Positions 34,656 to 42,388 are shown, counted from the stretch's first letter. The stretch: DNA of 48,351 nucleotides from Parcubacteria group bacterium (GCA_028286545.1 JAQBRJ010000014.1:1-48351), one strand, 5' to 3'. A program made the numbers and translations. Notes: generated by a model from the letters alone, not told the origin.

Positions 34656-35378
34656 ATGAGCGTCATTATTCCCGCTATCCTCCCAACGTCACGCGAAGAC
34701 CTCGACCAGAAGCTCTTGCAACTGCAAGGAATAACAACTGATGTACAAATAGACAGCGTGGACGGACGCTACGTGAGCCCTGCGTCGTGGCCGTACCTCG
34801 GGCATTCGCCAACCGAAGCGCTTGCGTCGCTCGAAGATGATGCGTTTTCATATTTAGGCAGCATCAATTGTGAAGTAGACCTCATGGTTGAACACCCGGA
34901 AGCGGCCATCGCGAGCTTTGTGCGTGCAGGTGCTAATCGTATTACTGTTCATGCAGAAACTGCGCTCAATCTCCCGAAGCTCATTCAAGATTTTCAAACT
35001 ACCTATGGGCACGATAAAGGATTCACCCCGAACCTTCTTTCTCTTGGTCTTGCGATCAATGTCGCTACGGACACCACGCTCATCGAACCATTCCTTGATC
35101 GCATCGATTACGTCCAATTTATGGACATCTCCTCTATCGGCAAGCAAGGCGAACCGTTCAATCGTGCGGTACTTCCGAAAATAGCAGCATTCCATCGCAA
35201 GTACCCTGACATGTCGATACAGGTAGATGGTGGCGTCTCGCTTACTACAGCGCCTGATTTGCTTCGCGCAGGTGTTTCGCGCTTGGTTGTAGGTTCGGCG
35301 CTTTGGAAAGCGCCGAACCTTGCTCAAGCATTTACTGAGTTCACAGAACTTGCTCAGCACTACGGCCTATATTCTTGA
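34656..35378 (+). CDS. Ribulose-phosphate 3-epimerase-like protein
   Basis: 240 aa of the Rpe TIM-barrel fold. It begins MSVIIPAILPTSRED (compare IAPSILSAD in Rpe) and has IQVDGGVS and VVGSALW in the C-terminal phosphate site. Two of the four metal ligands of classical Rpe are changed: the His of HFD becomes Gln in VQIDSVDG, and the His of DVHLM becomes Asp in EVDLM. Both ligand aspartates are kept. The NPGFGGQ loop is also not recognisable. It may be a divergent CPR epimerase with altered metal binding or a related sugar-phosphate enzyme. Its place after rpiB supports ribulose-5-phosphate/xylulose-5-phosphate conversion. Confidence 0.7.
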   Translation: MSVIIPAILPTSREDLDQKLLQLQGITTDVQIDSVDGRYVSPASWPYLGHSPTEALASLEDDAFSYLGSINCEVDLMVEHPEAAIASFVRAGANRITVHAETALNLPKLIQDFQTTYGHDKGFTPNLLSLGLAINVATDTTLIEPFLDRIDYVQFMDISSIGKQGEPFNRAVLPKIAAFHRKYPDMSIQVDGGVSLTTAPDLLRAGVSRLVVGSALWKAPNLAQAFTEFTELAQHYGLYS

Positions 35379-35383
35379 TCTGA

Positions 35384-35389
35384 TATACT
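35384..35389 (+). promoter_or_regulatory. TATACT -10 box, extended TGn
   Basis: TGA-TATACT lies 9 nt before the ATG at 35399, the same arrangement as at 32215-32220 in the paralogous module. Confidence 0.6.
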
Positions 35390-35398
35390 AATACCATT

Positions 35399-35644
35399 AT
35401 GGAAGGGGTTTCATTTGAAGAAGAAAAGATAGTTGCCCGCCAATCATTCGGGCCATCAAAAAAGAGCCCCGGCTTTGCCGACCGTATGGTGAATTGGGGC
35501 GTGGTAAAGACGGCTCGCCAAGGGGAAGTCGTATTACTCATCATTGCCGTAGTCGCACTACTTGCCGCTGGAACCATTTATTTTTCTAAGCTGCGCGCAG
35601 CACCAGCACCGCAGACGCCACAAAGTAAAGGCTGGCCACGATAA
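35399..35644 (+). CDS. Small single-helix membrane protein, copy 2
   Basis: 81 aa, paralogue of the protein at 32230-32508. It shares the MEGVSFEEE start, a basic segment (KKSPGFADRMVNWGVVKTARQ), one membrane helix (about 43-63) and a short Pro/Ala-rich outside tail. It is followed 2 nt later by a pilin gene, exactly as in copy 1. Apart from start and layout the two have diverged, so the duplication is not recent. The function is unknown. Confidence 0.7.
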   Translation: MEGVSFEEEKIVARQSFGPSKKSPGFADRMVNWGVVKTARQGEVVLLIIAVVALLAAGTIYFSKLRAAPAPQTPQSKGWPR

Positions 35645-35646
35645 CT

Positions 35647-36144
35647 ATGAATACACAGCGCGGATTCACGCTCATAGAACTTCTTGTCGTCATCGCTATT
35701 ATAGGCCTCTTATCGAGCGTTGTTTTAGCGTCGCTCAATGCTGCACGTGTAAAGGCTCGTGACTCTGAACGTATCAGTAATCTGGTGCAGATACGTTCAG
35801 CGATTGAAGCGTACGCGAATGATCATAGCGGCCAATATCCCGTATCGAATACCTGGAGTAGTACGTGCGGAGGCTGGACTGTTACTACTAAAGATAACGC
35901 CGTACCGGGACTCGTGGCCGGGAAATACATTGCCACGCTCCCGGAGGACCCAGAAGTTACTAGGGCTAGCAACCTCTGCTGCTATATGTACAACTCTGGG
36001 GGAGGAACAACTGACTATAAGTTGATGTTATACAACTGCACCAAGTCGCTTGCGTGCTACAACACGACGGCAGGAAGTCGTTTCGTGGATCCGGCACGCA
36101 CGTCTTCGTGCGCGGTATACACGGCGGGAGCTGCCGCGTGGTAA
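35647..36144 (+). CDS. Type IV pilin-like protein, copy 2
   Basis: 165 aa with a six-residue leader MNTQRG/FTLIELLVVIAIIG, processed before Phe, with Glu at +5. The helix continues LNAARVKARDSERISNLVQI, nearly matching copy 1. The globular part has seven cysteines, including CC at NLCCYMY, and a DPEV segment recalling the variable domains of pseudopilins such as GspG. It is probably a pilus or pseudopilus subunit. The first 40 residues are much more conserved between the two copies than the globular domains, as is usual for pilins. Confidence 0.88.
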   Translation: MNTQRGFTLIELLVVIAIIGLLSSVVLASLNAARVKARDSERISNLVQIRSAIEAYANDHSGQYPVSNTWSSTCGGWTVTTKDNAVPGLVAGKYIATLPEDPEVTRASNLCCYMYNSGGGTTDYKLMLYNCTKSLACYNTTAGSRFVDPARTSSCAVYTAGAAAW

Positions 36145-36164
36145 GTGGGCGTGCAGCAGCGCGG

Positions 36165-36170
36165 TATACT
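36165..36170 (+). promoter_or_regulatory. TATACT -10 box of transketolase N
   Basis: TATACT is 7 nt before the ATG at 36178, which excludes the longer in-frame start at 36145. Confidence 0.6.
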
Positions 36171-36177
36171 GTATCCA

Positions 36178-37035
36178 ATGGCTCTTACTGACAAAGACGT
36201 AGCAGTACTTGAAGGAAAAGCGGAAGCGATTCGCGAAACGATTCTCTCAATGCTCGTGGCCGCGGGAAGCGGCCACACCGCAGGTCCGCTCGACATGACG
36301 GACATCTTCGCGGCATTTTATTTTCATATTCTTAAACACGATCCGAAAAACCCTGACTGGGAAGATCGTGATCGTTTGATTCTAAGTAATGGCCACATTG
36401 TGCCCGTTCGCTACGCTGCCATGGCGCATGCAGGATATTTCCCTGTGGAAGAGTGTCAAACACTGCGCAAGTTCGGGTCACGGTTGCAGGGACATCCCGA
36501 GCGCGAGCGCCTGGAAGGACTCGAAACAACCTCCGGACCGCTCGGCGAAGGTCTTTCTCAAGCCTGCGGTATCGCGTATGCACTTCGTATGGATGGCAAA
36601 AAGAATCATACCTATGTATGTATGGGCGACGGCGAGCAAGACGAAGGTAACGTGTGGGAAGCGGCAATGTTTGCGGCAAAGAATAAGCTCTCGAACATGA
36701 CGGCCATTATCGACCGCAATAATATTCAGATCGACGGCATGACCGAAGACATCATGCCGCTTGGTGATTTGCGCGGAAAATACGAATCGTTCGGTTGGCA
36801 TGTGCTTGAAGTGAACGGTCACGACATCCGTGCGTTTGTTGCGGCAATTGAGGAAGCTCATGCAATTTTTGAAAAGCCAACGGTCATCATTGCGCATACC
36901 ATTGCGGGCAAGGGTATCCCAGAAATCGAATTCGACTATCACTATCATGGATACACGAAGTCACCAGAAGAGGCACAGAAGTTTTTAAAAGAATTGCGCA
37001 CCGCAGCAGGGAAGGTGCCGCACGAATACGCATAA
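36178..37035 (+). CDS. Transketolase, N-terminal (ThDP pyrophosphate) subunit
   Basis: 285 aa, the first half of a split transketolase. SAGSGHTAGPLDMTDI-type residues occur near the start (AAGSGHTAGPLDMTD). GPLGEGLSQACGIAYA follows, and the ThDP/Mg2+ motif is GDGEQDEGNVWEAAMFA, ending in an Asn-Asn-x-Q segment (DRNNIQIDG). The enzyme moves two-carbon units between ketose and aldose phosphates. The C-terminal subunit is encoded 1.2 kb downstream at 38234, separated by a membrane protein and a toxin-antitoxin pair. Split transketolases are usual in archaea and many CPR bacteria and normally lie side by side. Confidence 0.93.
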   Translation: MALTDKDVAVLEGKAEAIRETILSMLVAAGSGHTAGPLDMTDIFAAFYFHILKHDPKNPDWEDRDRLILSNGHIVPVRYAAMAHAGYFPVEECQTLRKFGSRLQGHPERERLEGLETTSGPLGEGLSQACGIAYALRMDGKKNHTYVCMGDGEQDEGNVWEAAMFAAKNKLSNMTAIIDRNNIQIDGMTEDIMPLGDLRGKYESFGWHVLEVNGHDIRAFVAAIEEAHAIFEKPTVIIAHTIAGKGIPEIEFDYHYHGYTKSPEEAQKFLKELRTAAGKVPHEYA

Positions 37036-37043
37036 CCATATAT

Positions 37044-37478
37044 ATGAATACACCACTGCTCGTGCGCGAAGTCGCGCTACGGCTTGCTGCAGCCGTTATA
37101 GGATATTTTGTAATCTTTAGTGCCTACCTGTTTCTCTTTGCTGCGCATGCTAAACATTTGCTCGGTATCTCAGTGCTGCTAAAAGTCAGCGCTACGACGC
37201 TCGCACTTCCATTCATCGAACTTAAACATAACCCTGTTCTTCTGGCACAGCTTTTACGGGCACCGAAAGTGGACCCCAGTCACACCTTCCATGCAGAAAT
37301 CGTTCGCACCCTCATTCTAGGAATCGGCCTGGAAGCGGCTCTCTTTGTATTACTCGCAGCTGTCATCGTAGCATTTGAACGAACACAGAAGACACTCATT
37401 TCTACAATATTCTTTTATGCATGCATGCCCGCACTCCTATGGCTGCTCTGGTCCCAACTCTATTTGTTTATTGCATAG
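37044..37478 (+). CDS. Polytopic membrane protein of unknown function
   Basis: 144 aa with four hydrophobic segments (about 10-33, 38-56, 87-110 and 118-142). A short basic/polar loop, LKHNPVLLAQLLRAPKVD, lies between the second and third. No family was recognised. It starts 8 nt after the transketolase N subunit and is likely cotranscribed with it. No catalytic motif was seen. It is followed by about 107 bp without a gene, then the toxin-antitoxin pair. Confidence 0.6.
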   Translation: MNTPLLVREVALRLAAAVIGYFVIFSAYLFLFAAHAKHLLGISVLLKVSATTLALPFIELKHNPVLLAQLLRAPKVDPSHTFHAEIVRTLILGIGLEAALFVLLAAVIVAFERTQKTLISTIFFYACMPALLWLLWSQLYLFIA

Positions 37479-37585
37479 TCCGCACCAAGCTTCATATTCT
37501 CCCGCATCAGAATCTGAAAATACATTCAGTAATACTTTAGATCTCCTCGAGCGAATGCTCATCACCAGATTTCTACTATGGGTGA

Positions 37586-37894
37586 ATGGAACTGATTTAT
37601 ATGCCGAAAGTAGCCGAATTTATAGCTTCATTTTCAACGCCAGTAAATCGAAGAATCAGAAAAAATCTTACGTTGCTAGAAATGTATGGAAGTGAACTTC
37701 GCTATCCTCATTCCAAGCCGGTAACCCAGGGCTTATTCGAGCTACGTGTAATAGGATATCTGCATATACGGCTTCTGTATTTCTTTTACGAAAATAGAGT
37801 CATAATTGCTCACGCTTTTATCAAGAAACAGAATAAGATTCCGCGTAAAGACATCCAATACGCTCTTATAATACGGAAGATGTGGGTTGCATAA
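37586..37894 (+). CDS. higB: HigB/RelE-like toxin (phage Gp49 family)
   Basis: 102 aa. IRKNLTLLEMYGSELRYPHSK, then LFELRV, IRLLYFFYENRVIIAHAFIKK and IPRKDIQYAL reproduce the Gp49-like HigB pattern: LxxxG, LxxPxxKxL, LxElR, yRixYf, ill.aFxKKtqktP. These proteins cut mRNA on the ribosome. The gene is followed 27 bp later by an XRE-type antitoxin, giving the toxin-first order typical of higBA. The ATG at 37586 has TACTAT 6 nt upstream; an alternative start is 37601. It is A+T-rich relative to the transketolase genes, as expected for a mobile module. Confidence 0.82.
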   Translation: MELIYMPKVAEFIASFSTPVNRRIRKNLTLLEMYGSELRYPHSKPVTQGLFELRVIGYLHIRLLYFFYENRVIIAHAFIKKQNKIPRKDIQYALIIRKMWVA

Positions 37895-37899
37895 ATATC

Positions 37900-37909
37900 A
37901 CGTATACGT
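37900..37909. promoter_or_regulatory. Palindrome between higB and higA
   Basis: ACGTATACGT is a perfect 10-bp palindrome 12 nt before the antitoxin ATG. It is a plausible operator for the HigA-type repressor. Confidence 0.4.
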
Positions 37910-37921
37910 AATACTAGAAAT

Positions 37922-38224
37922 ATGAAGACAACGATGATAAATGGTATAGAGGTTGTGACCAAGAAAGAACTCGATAGAGTACTTTTCAGTAAGCCGGGTT
38001 TTAAAGAAGCCTATGATGAACTTACACCCGAATACGATCTCATTCATGAAATAATTCGAGCGCGTATTCAAGATGGAGTCACCCAGAAAGCGCTTGCGGA
38101 AAAGATTGGTACAAAGCAATCTGCCATTGCACGCTTTGAAAGAGGAGATAGTAATCCTACGCTCGAATTCATGCAGAAGCTCGCACGTGGACTGGGTCTC
38201 AAACTCATCATCACCGTGCAATAA
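37922..38224 (+). CDS. higA: HigA-like XRE antitoxin
   Basis: 100 aa. The C-terminal half is a lambda-repressor-type HTH: TQKALAEKIGTKQSAIARFE, then GDSNPTLEFMQKLARGLGLKL. The N-terminal part (residues 1-45) is the helical segment seen in antitoxins paired with Gp49-like HigB. It should neutralise the preceding toxin and repress the pair, possibly through the palindrome at 37900-37909. It ends 9 nt before the transketolase C subunit, so that essential gene probably lies on the module's transcript. Confidence 0.87.
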   Translation: MKTTMINGIEVVTKKELDRVLFSKPGFKEAYDELTPEYDLIHEIIRARIQDGVTQKALAEKIGTKQSAIARFERGDSNPTLEFMQKLARGLGLKLIITVQ

Positions 38225-38233
38225 TAGAAAGTA

Positions 38234-39220
38234 ATGATTAAGTCTGAAGCAAAACTCGTAGAGAATGTGTTCGATAAAAAAATCGAACAAAAGCCGACGC
38301 GTGATGGATTTGGTACGGGCACGGTAGAAGCAGGTAAGGCGAATCCGAATGTCGTGGTGCTCTGCGCAGATCTCGCAGAAAGCACGCGTGCCGAATGGTT
38401 CCAAAAAGAATTTCCTGACCGATTTATTGAAATGGGTATTGCAGAACAGAATATGGCCGCAACAGCTGCGGGCTTTGCTCTTGCAGGAAAGATTCCTTTT
38501 ATAGCTTCGTACGCTGCTTTTTCGCCGGGCCGTAACTATGAGCAAATTCGCACGACCATAGCAATCAACAACATGCCGGTAAAGATTGGCGGTATGCATG
38601 CTGGTGTGTCAGTTGGTCCTGACGGTGCGACCCATCAAATGCTCGAAGACATTGGTCTCATGCGCATGCTTCCGCGCATGGTCGTCATAAACCCCATGGA
38701 CGCTGAAGAAGCTCGCAAAGCAGTGGTCGCTGCGGCGAAAACTTCAGACCCCACATACATTCGCTTCGGACGCTCGTCCGTACCGCTCGTTACGACTACT
38801 GAGACACCATTTGAAATAGGGAAGGCGCAAGTGCTTTGGGAGTCAGAAAAACCGAAGATCGCACTTCTCTCCACAGGTTCGATGAGTTCCACTGCGCTTC
38901 AGGCAGCGCGTGCACTCGAAGCAGACGGCATAGGTTCTATCGTGCTCCATGTCGCAACTATTAAACCACTCGATACTGACGCCGTCGTTGCAGCAGCAAA
39001 GCGCACCGGAAAAGTAATCACCATTGAAGAGCATCAAATTGCAGGCGGCTTTGGAAGCGCTGTGGCAGAATGTCTTTCCGAATACTATCCCGTTCCCATT
39101 ACACGCCTCGGCATTCAAGACGTCTTCGGACAATCCGGCACACCAGAAGAACTCCTCGAACACTACGGACTTTCTGCTGCGCACATTGCCGAAGTCGCTA
39201 GAAAATTTGCAGGCTCGTAA
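38234..39220 (+). CDS. Transketolase, C-terminal (pyrimidine-binding) subunit
   Basis: 328 aa, the second half of the split enzyme. PTRDGFGTGTVEAGKANPNV opens the pyrimidine domain. FIEMGIAEQNMAATAAGFALAG contains the glutamate (in GIAEQN) that activates ThDP. PFIASYAAF, GPDGATHQMLEDI and the C-terminal IEEHQIAGGFGSAVAE follow. It functions only with the N subunit encoded at 36178. It starts 9 nt after the antitoxin gene. Confidence 0.94.
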   Translation: MIKSEAKLVENVFDKKIEQKPTRDGFGTGTVEAGKANPNVVVLCADLAESTRAEWFQKEFPDRFIEMGIAEQNMAATAAGFALAGKIPFIASYAAFSPGRNYEQIRTTIAINNMPVKIGGMHAGVSVGPDGATHQMLEDIGLMRMLPRMVVINPMDAEEARKAVVAAAKTSDPTYIRFGRSSVPLVTTTETPFEIGKAQVLWESEKPKIALLSTGSMSSTALQAARALEADGIGSIVLHVATIKPLDTDAVVAAAKRTGKVITIEEHQIAGGFGSAVAECLSEYYPVPITRLGIQDVFGQSGTPEELLEHYGLSAAHIAEVARKFAGS

Positions 39221-39245
39221 AGATGATGGGGGAACCCCGTTACTC

Positions 39246-39273
39246 TTGACAAATCACAATTTAAATATATTGT
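39246..39273 (+). promoter_or_regulatory. Sigma70-type promoter with full -35 and -10
   Basis: TTGACA (39246-39251), a 16-bp spacer, then TATTGT (39268-39273). The leader of about 25 nt contains GGAG (39294-39297), 7 nt before the ATG at 39305. This is the only gene in the window with -35, -10 and a well-spaced ribosome site together. Confidence 0.6.
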
Positions 39274-39304
39274 ACGGATTGGTTTCAACGGGCGGAGAAT
39301 TGCA

Positions 39305-39532
39305 ATGAGTAACATGTGGGGATCCCAAACCTCTTCATCTGAGCGCAAAGGCTTGCGGCGAGGGCTGGTTGGGGTTGGGACTGCCTTGGCAGTCTGCGCA
39401 ATCTTTTATGTCGTCTCGCTCATTTTCTCAGGATTCGGAGATTGGGCGGGCCACTTGCTGGGTACTCCCGTAAGCACCCTGAAAGTGTGGCAGTTGATCT
39501 TAATCATTTGGCTCGCTAATTTCCTCAGGTAG
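39305..39532 (+). CDS. Small two-helix membrane protein of unknown function
   Basis: 75 aa. A polar N-terminus with basic residues (SSSERKGLRRG) is followed by two hydrophobic segments (about 21-43 and 55-73). No family was recognised. It has its own canonical promoter and Shine-Dalgarno and a strong terminator, so it is an independent, probably well-expressed unit. This differs from the leaderless genes around it and may indicate specific regulation or an acquired gene. Confidence 0.65.
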   Translation: MSNMWGSQTSSSERKGLRRGLVGVGTALAVCAIFYVVSLIFSGFGDWAGHLLGTPVSTLKVWQLILIIWLANFLR

Positions 39533-39536
39533 GGCC

Positions 39537-39578
39537 AAAACCTCACGATAGAAACAAGACTTCTATCGTGAGGTTTTT
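39537..39578. terminator. Strong terminator between convergent genes
   Basis: A 17-bp perfect stem (39537-39553 with 39561-39577), 7-nt loop, T-rich on both strands. It can serve the small membrane protein on plus and the PfkB kinase on minus. Confidence 0.88.
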
Positions 39579-39639
39579 CTATTCTTTTGCTGCTGGCATT
39601 GTGGATATCGAAATACATCTACTCCCCTCACGACTTTTA

Positions 39640-40632
39640 CTACAGATCCGTAACAACGTAGCTCGCAGGTGCTTTTGCGATATAGTCTTCGACTTGAGCG
39701 CGCGTAAGCAGCCCTTTCTGTGCACCGACTTCTTGCACGACAGCCATAGCATTGATGGGTCCCCACAACAGTGCTTTCTCGAGTGGCTCGCCAAGCGAAA
39801 GAGCAACAACAACGGTAGAGGCAAATGCATCGCCTGCGCCGGTGCGCTCGAATGGTCCGCGTGAGTCAGGGTACATCGGTACTTTCATGTAGCGCGTACC
39901 GTCATATCCGTAGGCGCCGTTCGTACCGTCAGTAATGACGACGATGGACGGACCAAGTGTGCGCACCGCAGTCAGAAGCGTTTTGATATCGCGCTCATCG
40001 GGCGTTCCGAGTATGCGGCCGGCTTCTTCGACATTGCAGACAAAGAATTCGCTCCGCTCGTATAGTGGCTTCAGCGCTTCGACACCAAGCGACATCTGAA
40101 AGGTGCCAGGCTGAAAGGCGAGCTTTATTTCTGGATGTAGTTCAAGCATTTCTGTAATTGCATGATGGTACGGCAGGGAGGTAGCAGAAAGCGACGAAAG
40201 ATAGAGCCATTTTGGGGCGTGGGCGAGCGTCGGAACATCGTAGTTGAACGCTTCGTGCTTCACGAGGATGGTGCGCTCGTTGCCGAACCACAATACATAG
40301 TGATGATTCGTGCGCTTGCCGGCTTCGGTAACCATATATTCCGTCTGCACTTTTTCGGCCGTGAGGACGGCGAGGCATTCGCGTCCTTGCACATCATCGC
40401 CAACGTATGCGCGAAGGGCAGAAGAAATTCCAAGGCGCGCCGCCGCAACGGCGGCGTTAGATGCGTTACCCACTGCGGATACATCCACCGCATATTCATA
40501 CGGAATCTTATCGCCAAAACGCATAGCAAGTTCTTCGCCGCCGTGCTCGCCAGGAATTACATGTGCTTCAGTCAATCGTATAAAAGGCTCAGTAACGATG
40601 TCGCCAATGGCGAGAAAATCTAATGGTTCCAT
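39640..40632 (-). CDS. PfkB-family carbohydrate kinase
   Basis: 330 aa ribokinase-fold sugar kinase. GNASNAAVAAARLG is the N-terminal PfkB signature region. ERTGAGDAFAS is the C-terminal signature, with the catalytic Asp in GAGD and the anion hole. VCNVEEAGRILG and VVITDGTNGAYGY are also typical. The substrate is not clear; candidates are fructose-6-phosphate, fructose-1-phosphate, ribose or a nucleoside. The divergent aldolase makes a hexose-phosphate role attractive. I chose the ATG at 40632, which has TACACT 9 nt upstream; a GTG two codons earlier is less likely. Confidence 0.88.
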   Translation of the reverse strand: MEPLDFLAIGDIVTEPFIRLTEAHVIPGEHGGEELAMRFGDKIPYEYAVDVSAVGNASNAAVAAARLGISSALRAYVGDDVQGRECLAVLTAEKVQTEYMVTEAGKRTNHHYVLWFGNERTILVKHEAFNYDVPTLAHAPKWLYLSSLSATSLPYHHAITEMLELHPEIKLAFQPGTFQMSLGVEALKPLYERSEFFVCNVEEAGRILGTPDERDIKTLLTAVRTLGPSIVVITDGTNGAYGYDGTRYMKVPMYPDSRGPFERTGAGDAFASTVVVALSLGEPLEKALLWGPINAMAVVQEVGAQKGLLTRAQVEDYIAKAPASYVVTDL

Positions 40633-40641
40633 ATGCACACT

Positions 40642-40647
40642 AGTGTA
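40642..40647 (-). promoter_or_regulatory. TACACT -10 box of the PfkB gene
   Basis: On the minus strand TACACT (40647-40642) is 9 nt before the ATG at 40632. Confidence 0.5.
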
Positions 40648-40666
40648 GCACTGCCGATGGGGCTGC

Positions 40667-40672
40667 TATACT
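40667..40672 (+). promoter_or_regulatory. TATACT -10 box of aldolase, extended TGn
   Basis: TGC-TATACT lies 10 nt before the aldolase ATG at 40683. Confidence 0.6.
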
Positions 40673-40682
40673 ACTCCTATAT

Positions 40683-41684
40683 ATGGTTGATCTTATGGGA
40701 GAAGCACAACGACTACTCGCTCACGGCAAAGGCATACTTGCTGCCGATGAAAGCAATACGACCGCAGACAAGCGCCTTGCGCTGTATGGTATCGCGACCG
40801 GCGAGGAGATGCGACGTCAGTATCGCAATTTATTCCTAACTGCTCCCGGTGTTGAGAAATATATTTCAGGCGTAATTCTGTACGAAGAAACTCTCACGCA
40901 AAAAGCTAATGATGGTACGCCGTTTGCAGAACTTTTGCAGAAGAAGGGAATTATCCCCGGCATAAAAGTCGATCAAGGACTCGAGCCCTTTCCCGAAGGC
41001 GGCGATGAGACAATTACAAAAGGGTTACTCGGATTGCCTGAACGACTCATGGCATTCAAGACGACGTACAACACAGGCTTCACGAAATGGCGCGCAGCGA
41101 TAAAGATCGACGGTACGAGACTACCGACGAACCAAGCGATACATGAGAATGCAAAGCGTCTCGCGAGCTACGCATGCGAAGCGCAGCGCGCAGGCATGGT
41201 GCCGCTCGTCGAGCCTGAGGTATTGCTTGAGGGTGCGCACAGCAGACTTCGTTGTCGCGAAGTGCTCGTTGATACCATTTCAACTCTTATGAGTGCGCTT
41301 GAAGACCAGGCTGCGGATATGTCGGGAGTTATTTTGAAAACCTCCATGGTGCTTTCTGGAAGTACAAGCGGACGTATGGATACGCCGGAAGAAGTGGCGC
41401 AAGACACCGTCGGTGTCTTGCTTGAAACGGTGCCGAAGACTCTTGCGGGCATCGTCTTCCTTTCCGGTGGACAGACTACTGAGCAAGCAACAGCAAATCT
41501 CGCAGCCATAGAAAAAGAGGCAAAAGCACAGAATTCACCCTGGCCCCTAACCTTTTCATATGCTCGAGCCCTCCAAGACGAGGCCCTCACGATATGGGCG
41601 GGGAAAGAGGAAAATGTACCAGCAGCCCAGGCTGCCTTCATTGCTCGCCTCCAGAAGGAAGCTGACGCTTTAGGGGCTGCGTAA
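40683..41684 (+). CDS. Class I fructose-bisphosphate aldolase (eukaryotic type)
   Basis: 333 aa. It splits fructose-1,6-bisphosphate into dihydroxyacetone phosphate and glyceraldehyde-3-phosphate. GKGILAADES opens the barrel. GIKVDQGLEP holds the phosphate-binding Lys, WRAAIKIDG holds the second active-site Lys, and LVEPEVLLEG holds the acid Glu. ILKTSMVLSG carries Schiff-base Lys219. FLSGGQTTEQATANL and WPLTFSYARALQ are further signatures. This metal-independent type is the one often found in Parcubacteria. It is divergent from the PfkB kinase, with 50 bp between starts. Confidence 0.96.
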   Translation: MVDLMGEAQRLLAHGKGILAADESNTTADKRLALYGIATGEEMRRQYRNLFLTAPGVEKYISGVILYEETLTQKANDGTPFAELLQKKGIIPGIKVDQGLEPFPEGGDETITKGLLGLPERLMAFKTTYNTGFTKWRAAIKIDGTRLPTNQAIHENAKRLASYACEAQRAGMVPLVEPEVLLEGAHSRLRCREVLVDTISTLMSALEDQAADMSGVILKTSMVLSGSTSGRMDTPEEVAQDTVGVLLETVPKTLAGIVFLSGGQTTEQATANLAAIEKEAKAQNSPWPLTFSYARALQDEALTIWAGKEENVPAAQAAFIARLQKEADALGAA

Positions 41685-41716
41685 TTTTCTTCGTTGCGCC
41701 AAGGTTCCGAATCTGG

Positions 41717-41722
41717 TACAGT
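41717..41722 (+). promoter_or_regulatory. TACAGT -10 box of rplY
   Basis: TACAGT is 9 nt before the ATG at 41732. Confidence 0.45.
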
Positions 41723-41731
41723 CTTTTCACT

Positions 41732-42388
41732 ATGACTATTACATTGAATGCCACCAAGCGCACCGAAACCGGCCGCCAGGCAAAGCGTCTTCTTGCTCAG
41801 GATGTGCTTCCTGCCGTTGTATACGGACCAAAGCATGAAGCAGAATCTATATCGCTTTCGCTTCCTGAATTTAAGAAGCTTCTCCGCGAAGGTGGATCAT
41901 CTTCGGTTGTTGAAATAGCTGGTCTCGGTACACCATTCCAGGTACTCATCCATGCTATTGATCGTGACCCTATGCTCGATACCCCTCGTCACGTTGACCT
42001 GTATGCAATCCAGAAGGGTGCAAAGGTGAATGTTGCCGTACCACTTACGTTCGTGGGTGAATCAGCTGCTGTTAAGGCTGGCGCTAACCTTATTAAGGTA
42101 TTGCACGAACTCGAGGTTGAATCTGATCCTTCAAAGCTCCCGCACGACCTTGAAGTTGATATTTCAGGACTCAATGAAATTGGTGATCAGATTCATGTGA
42201 AGGACATAAAGCTTCCCGCAGGCGTTACTACAGCGCTTGAGGCTGAGGAAGTTGTCGCGCTCATCCAGGCACCTGCTGAGGAAGAGGAGGAAACTGCCGG
42301 TCCTGATATGGACGCTATCGAAGTTGAGCAGAAGGGCAAAGGTGAGTCTGAGGACGAGCCTGAAGCAGAAGCACCAGCTGCAGAATAG
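41732..42388 (+). CDS. rplY: Ribosomal protein L25/TL5 (CTC family)
   Basis: 218 aa. Residues 1-90 are the 5S rRNA-binding L25 domain: LNATKRTETGRQAKRLL, then LPAVVYGPKHE and HAIDRDPMLDTPRHVDLYAI. Residues 95-185 are the TL5/CTC beta domain (VPLTFVGES, LHELEVESDPSKLPHDLEVDIS, IHVKDIKLPAGV). The tail is strongly acidic (EEEEE, SEDEPEAEAPAAE). It binds 5S rRNA in the large subunit. Its own -10 box and a perfect palindromic terminator make it a single-gene unit. Confidence 0.96.
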   Translation: MTITLNATKRTETGRQAKRLLAQDVLPAVVYGPKHEAESISLSLPEFKKLLREGGSSSVVEIAGLGTPFQVLIHAIDRDPMLDTPRHVDLYAIQKGAKVNVAVPLTFVGESAAVKAGANLIKVLHELEVESDPSKLPHDLEVDISGLNEIGDQIHVKDIKLPAGVTTALEAEEVVALIQAPAEEEEETAGPDMDAIEVEQKGKGESEDEPEAEAPAAE

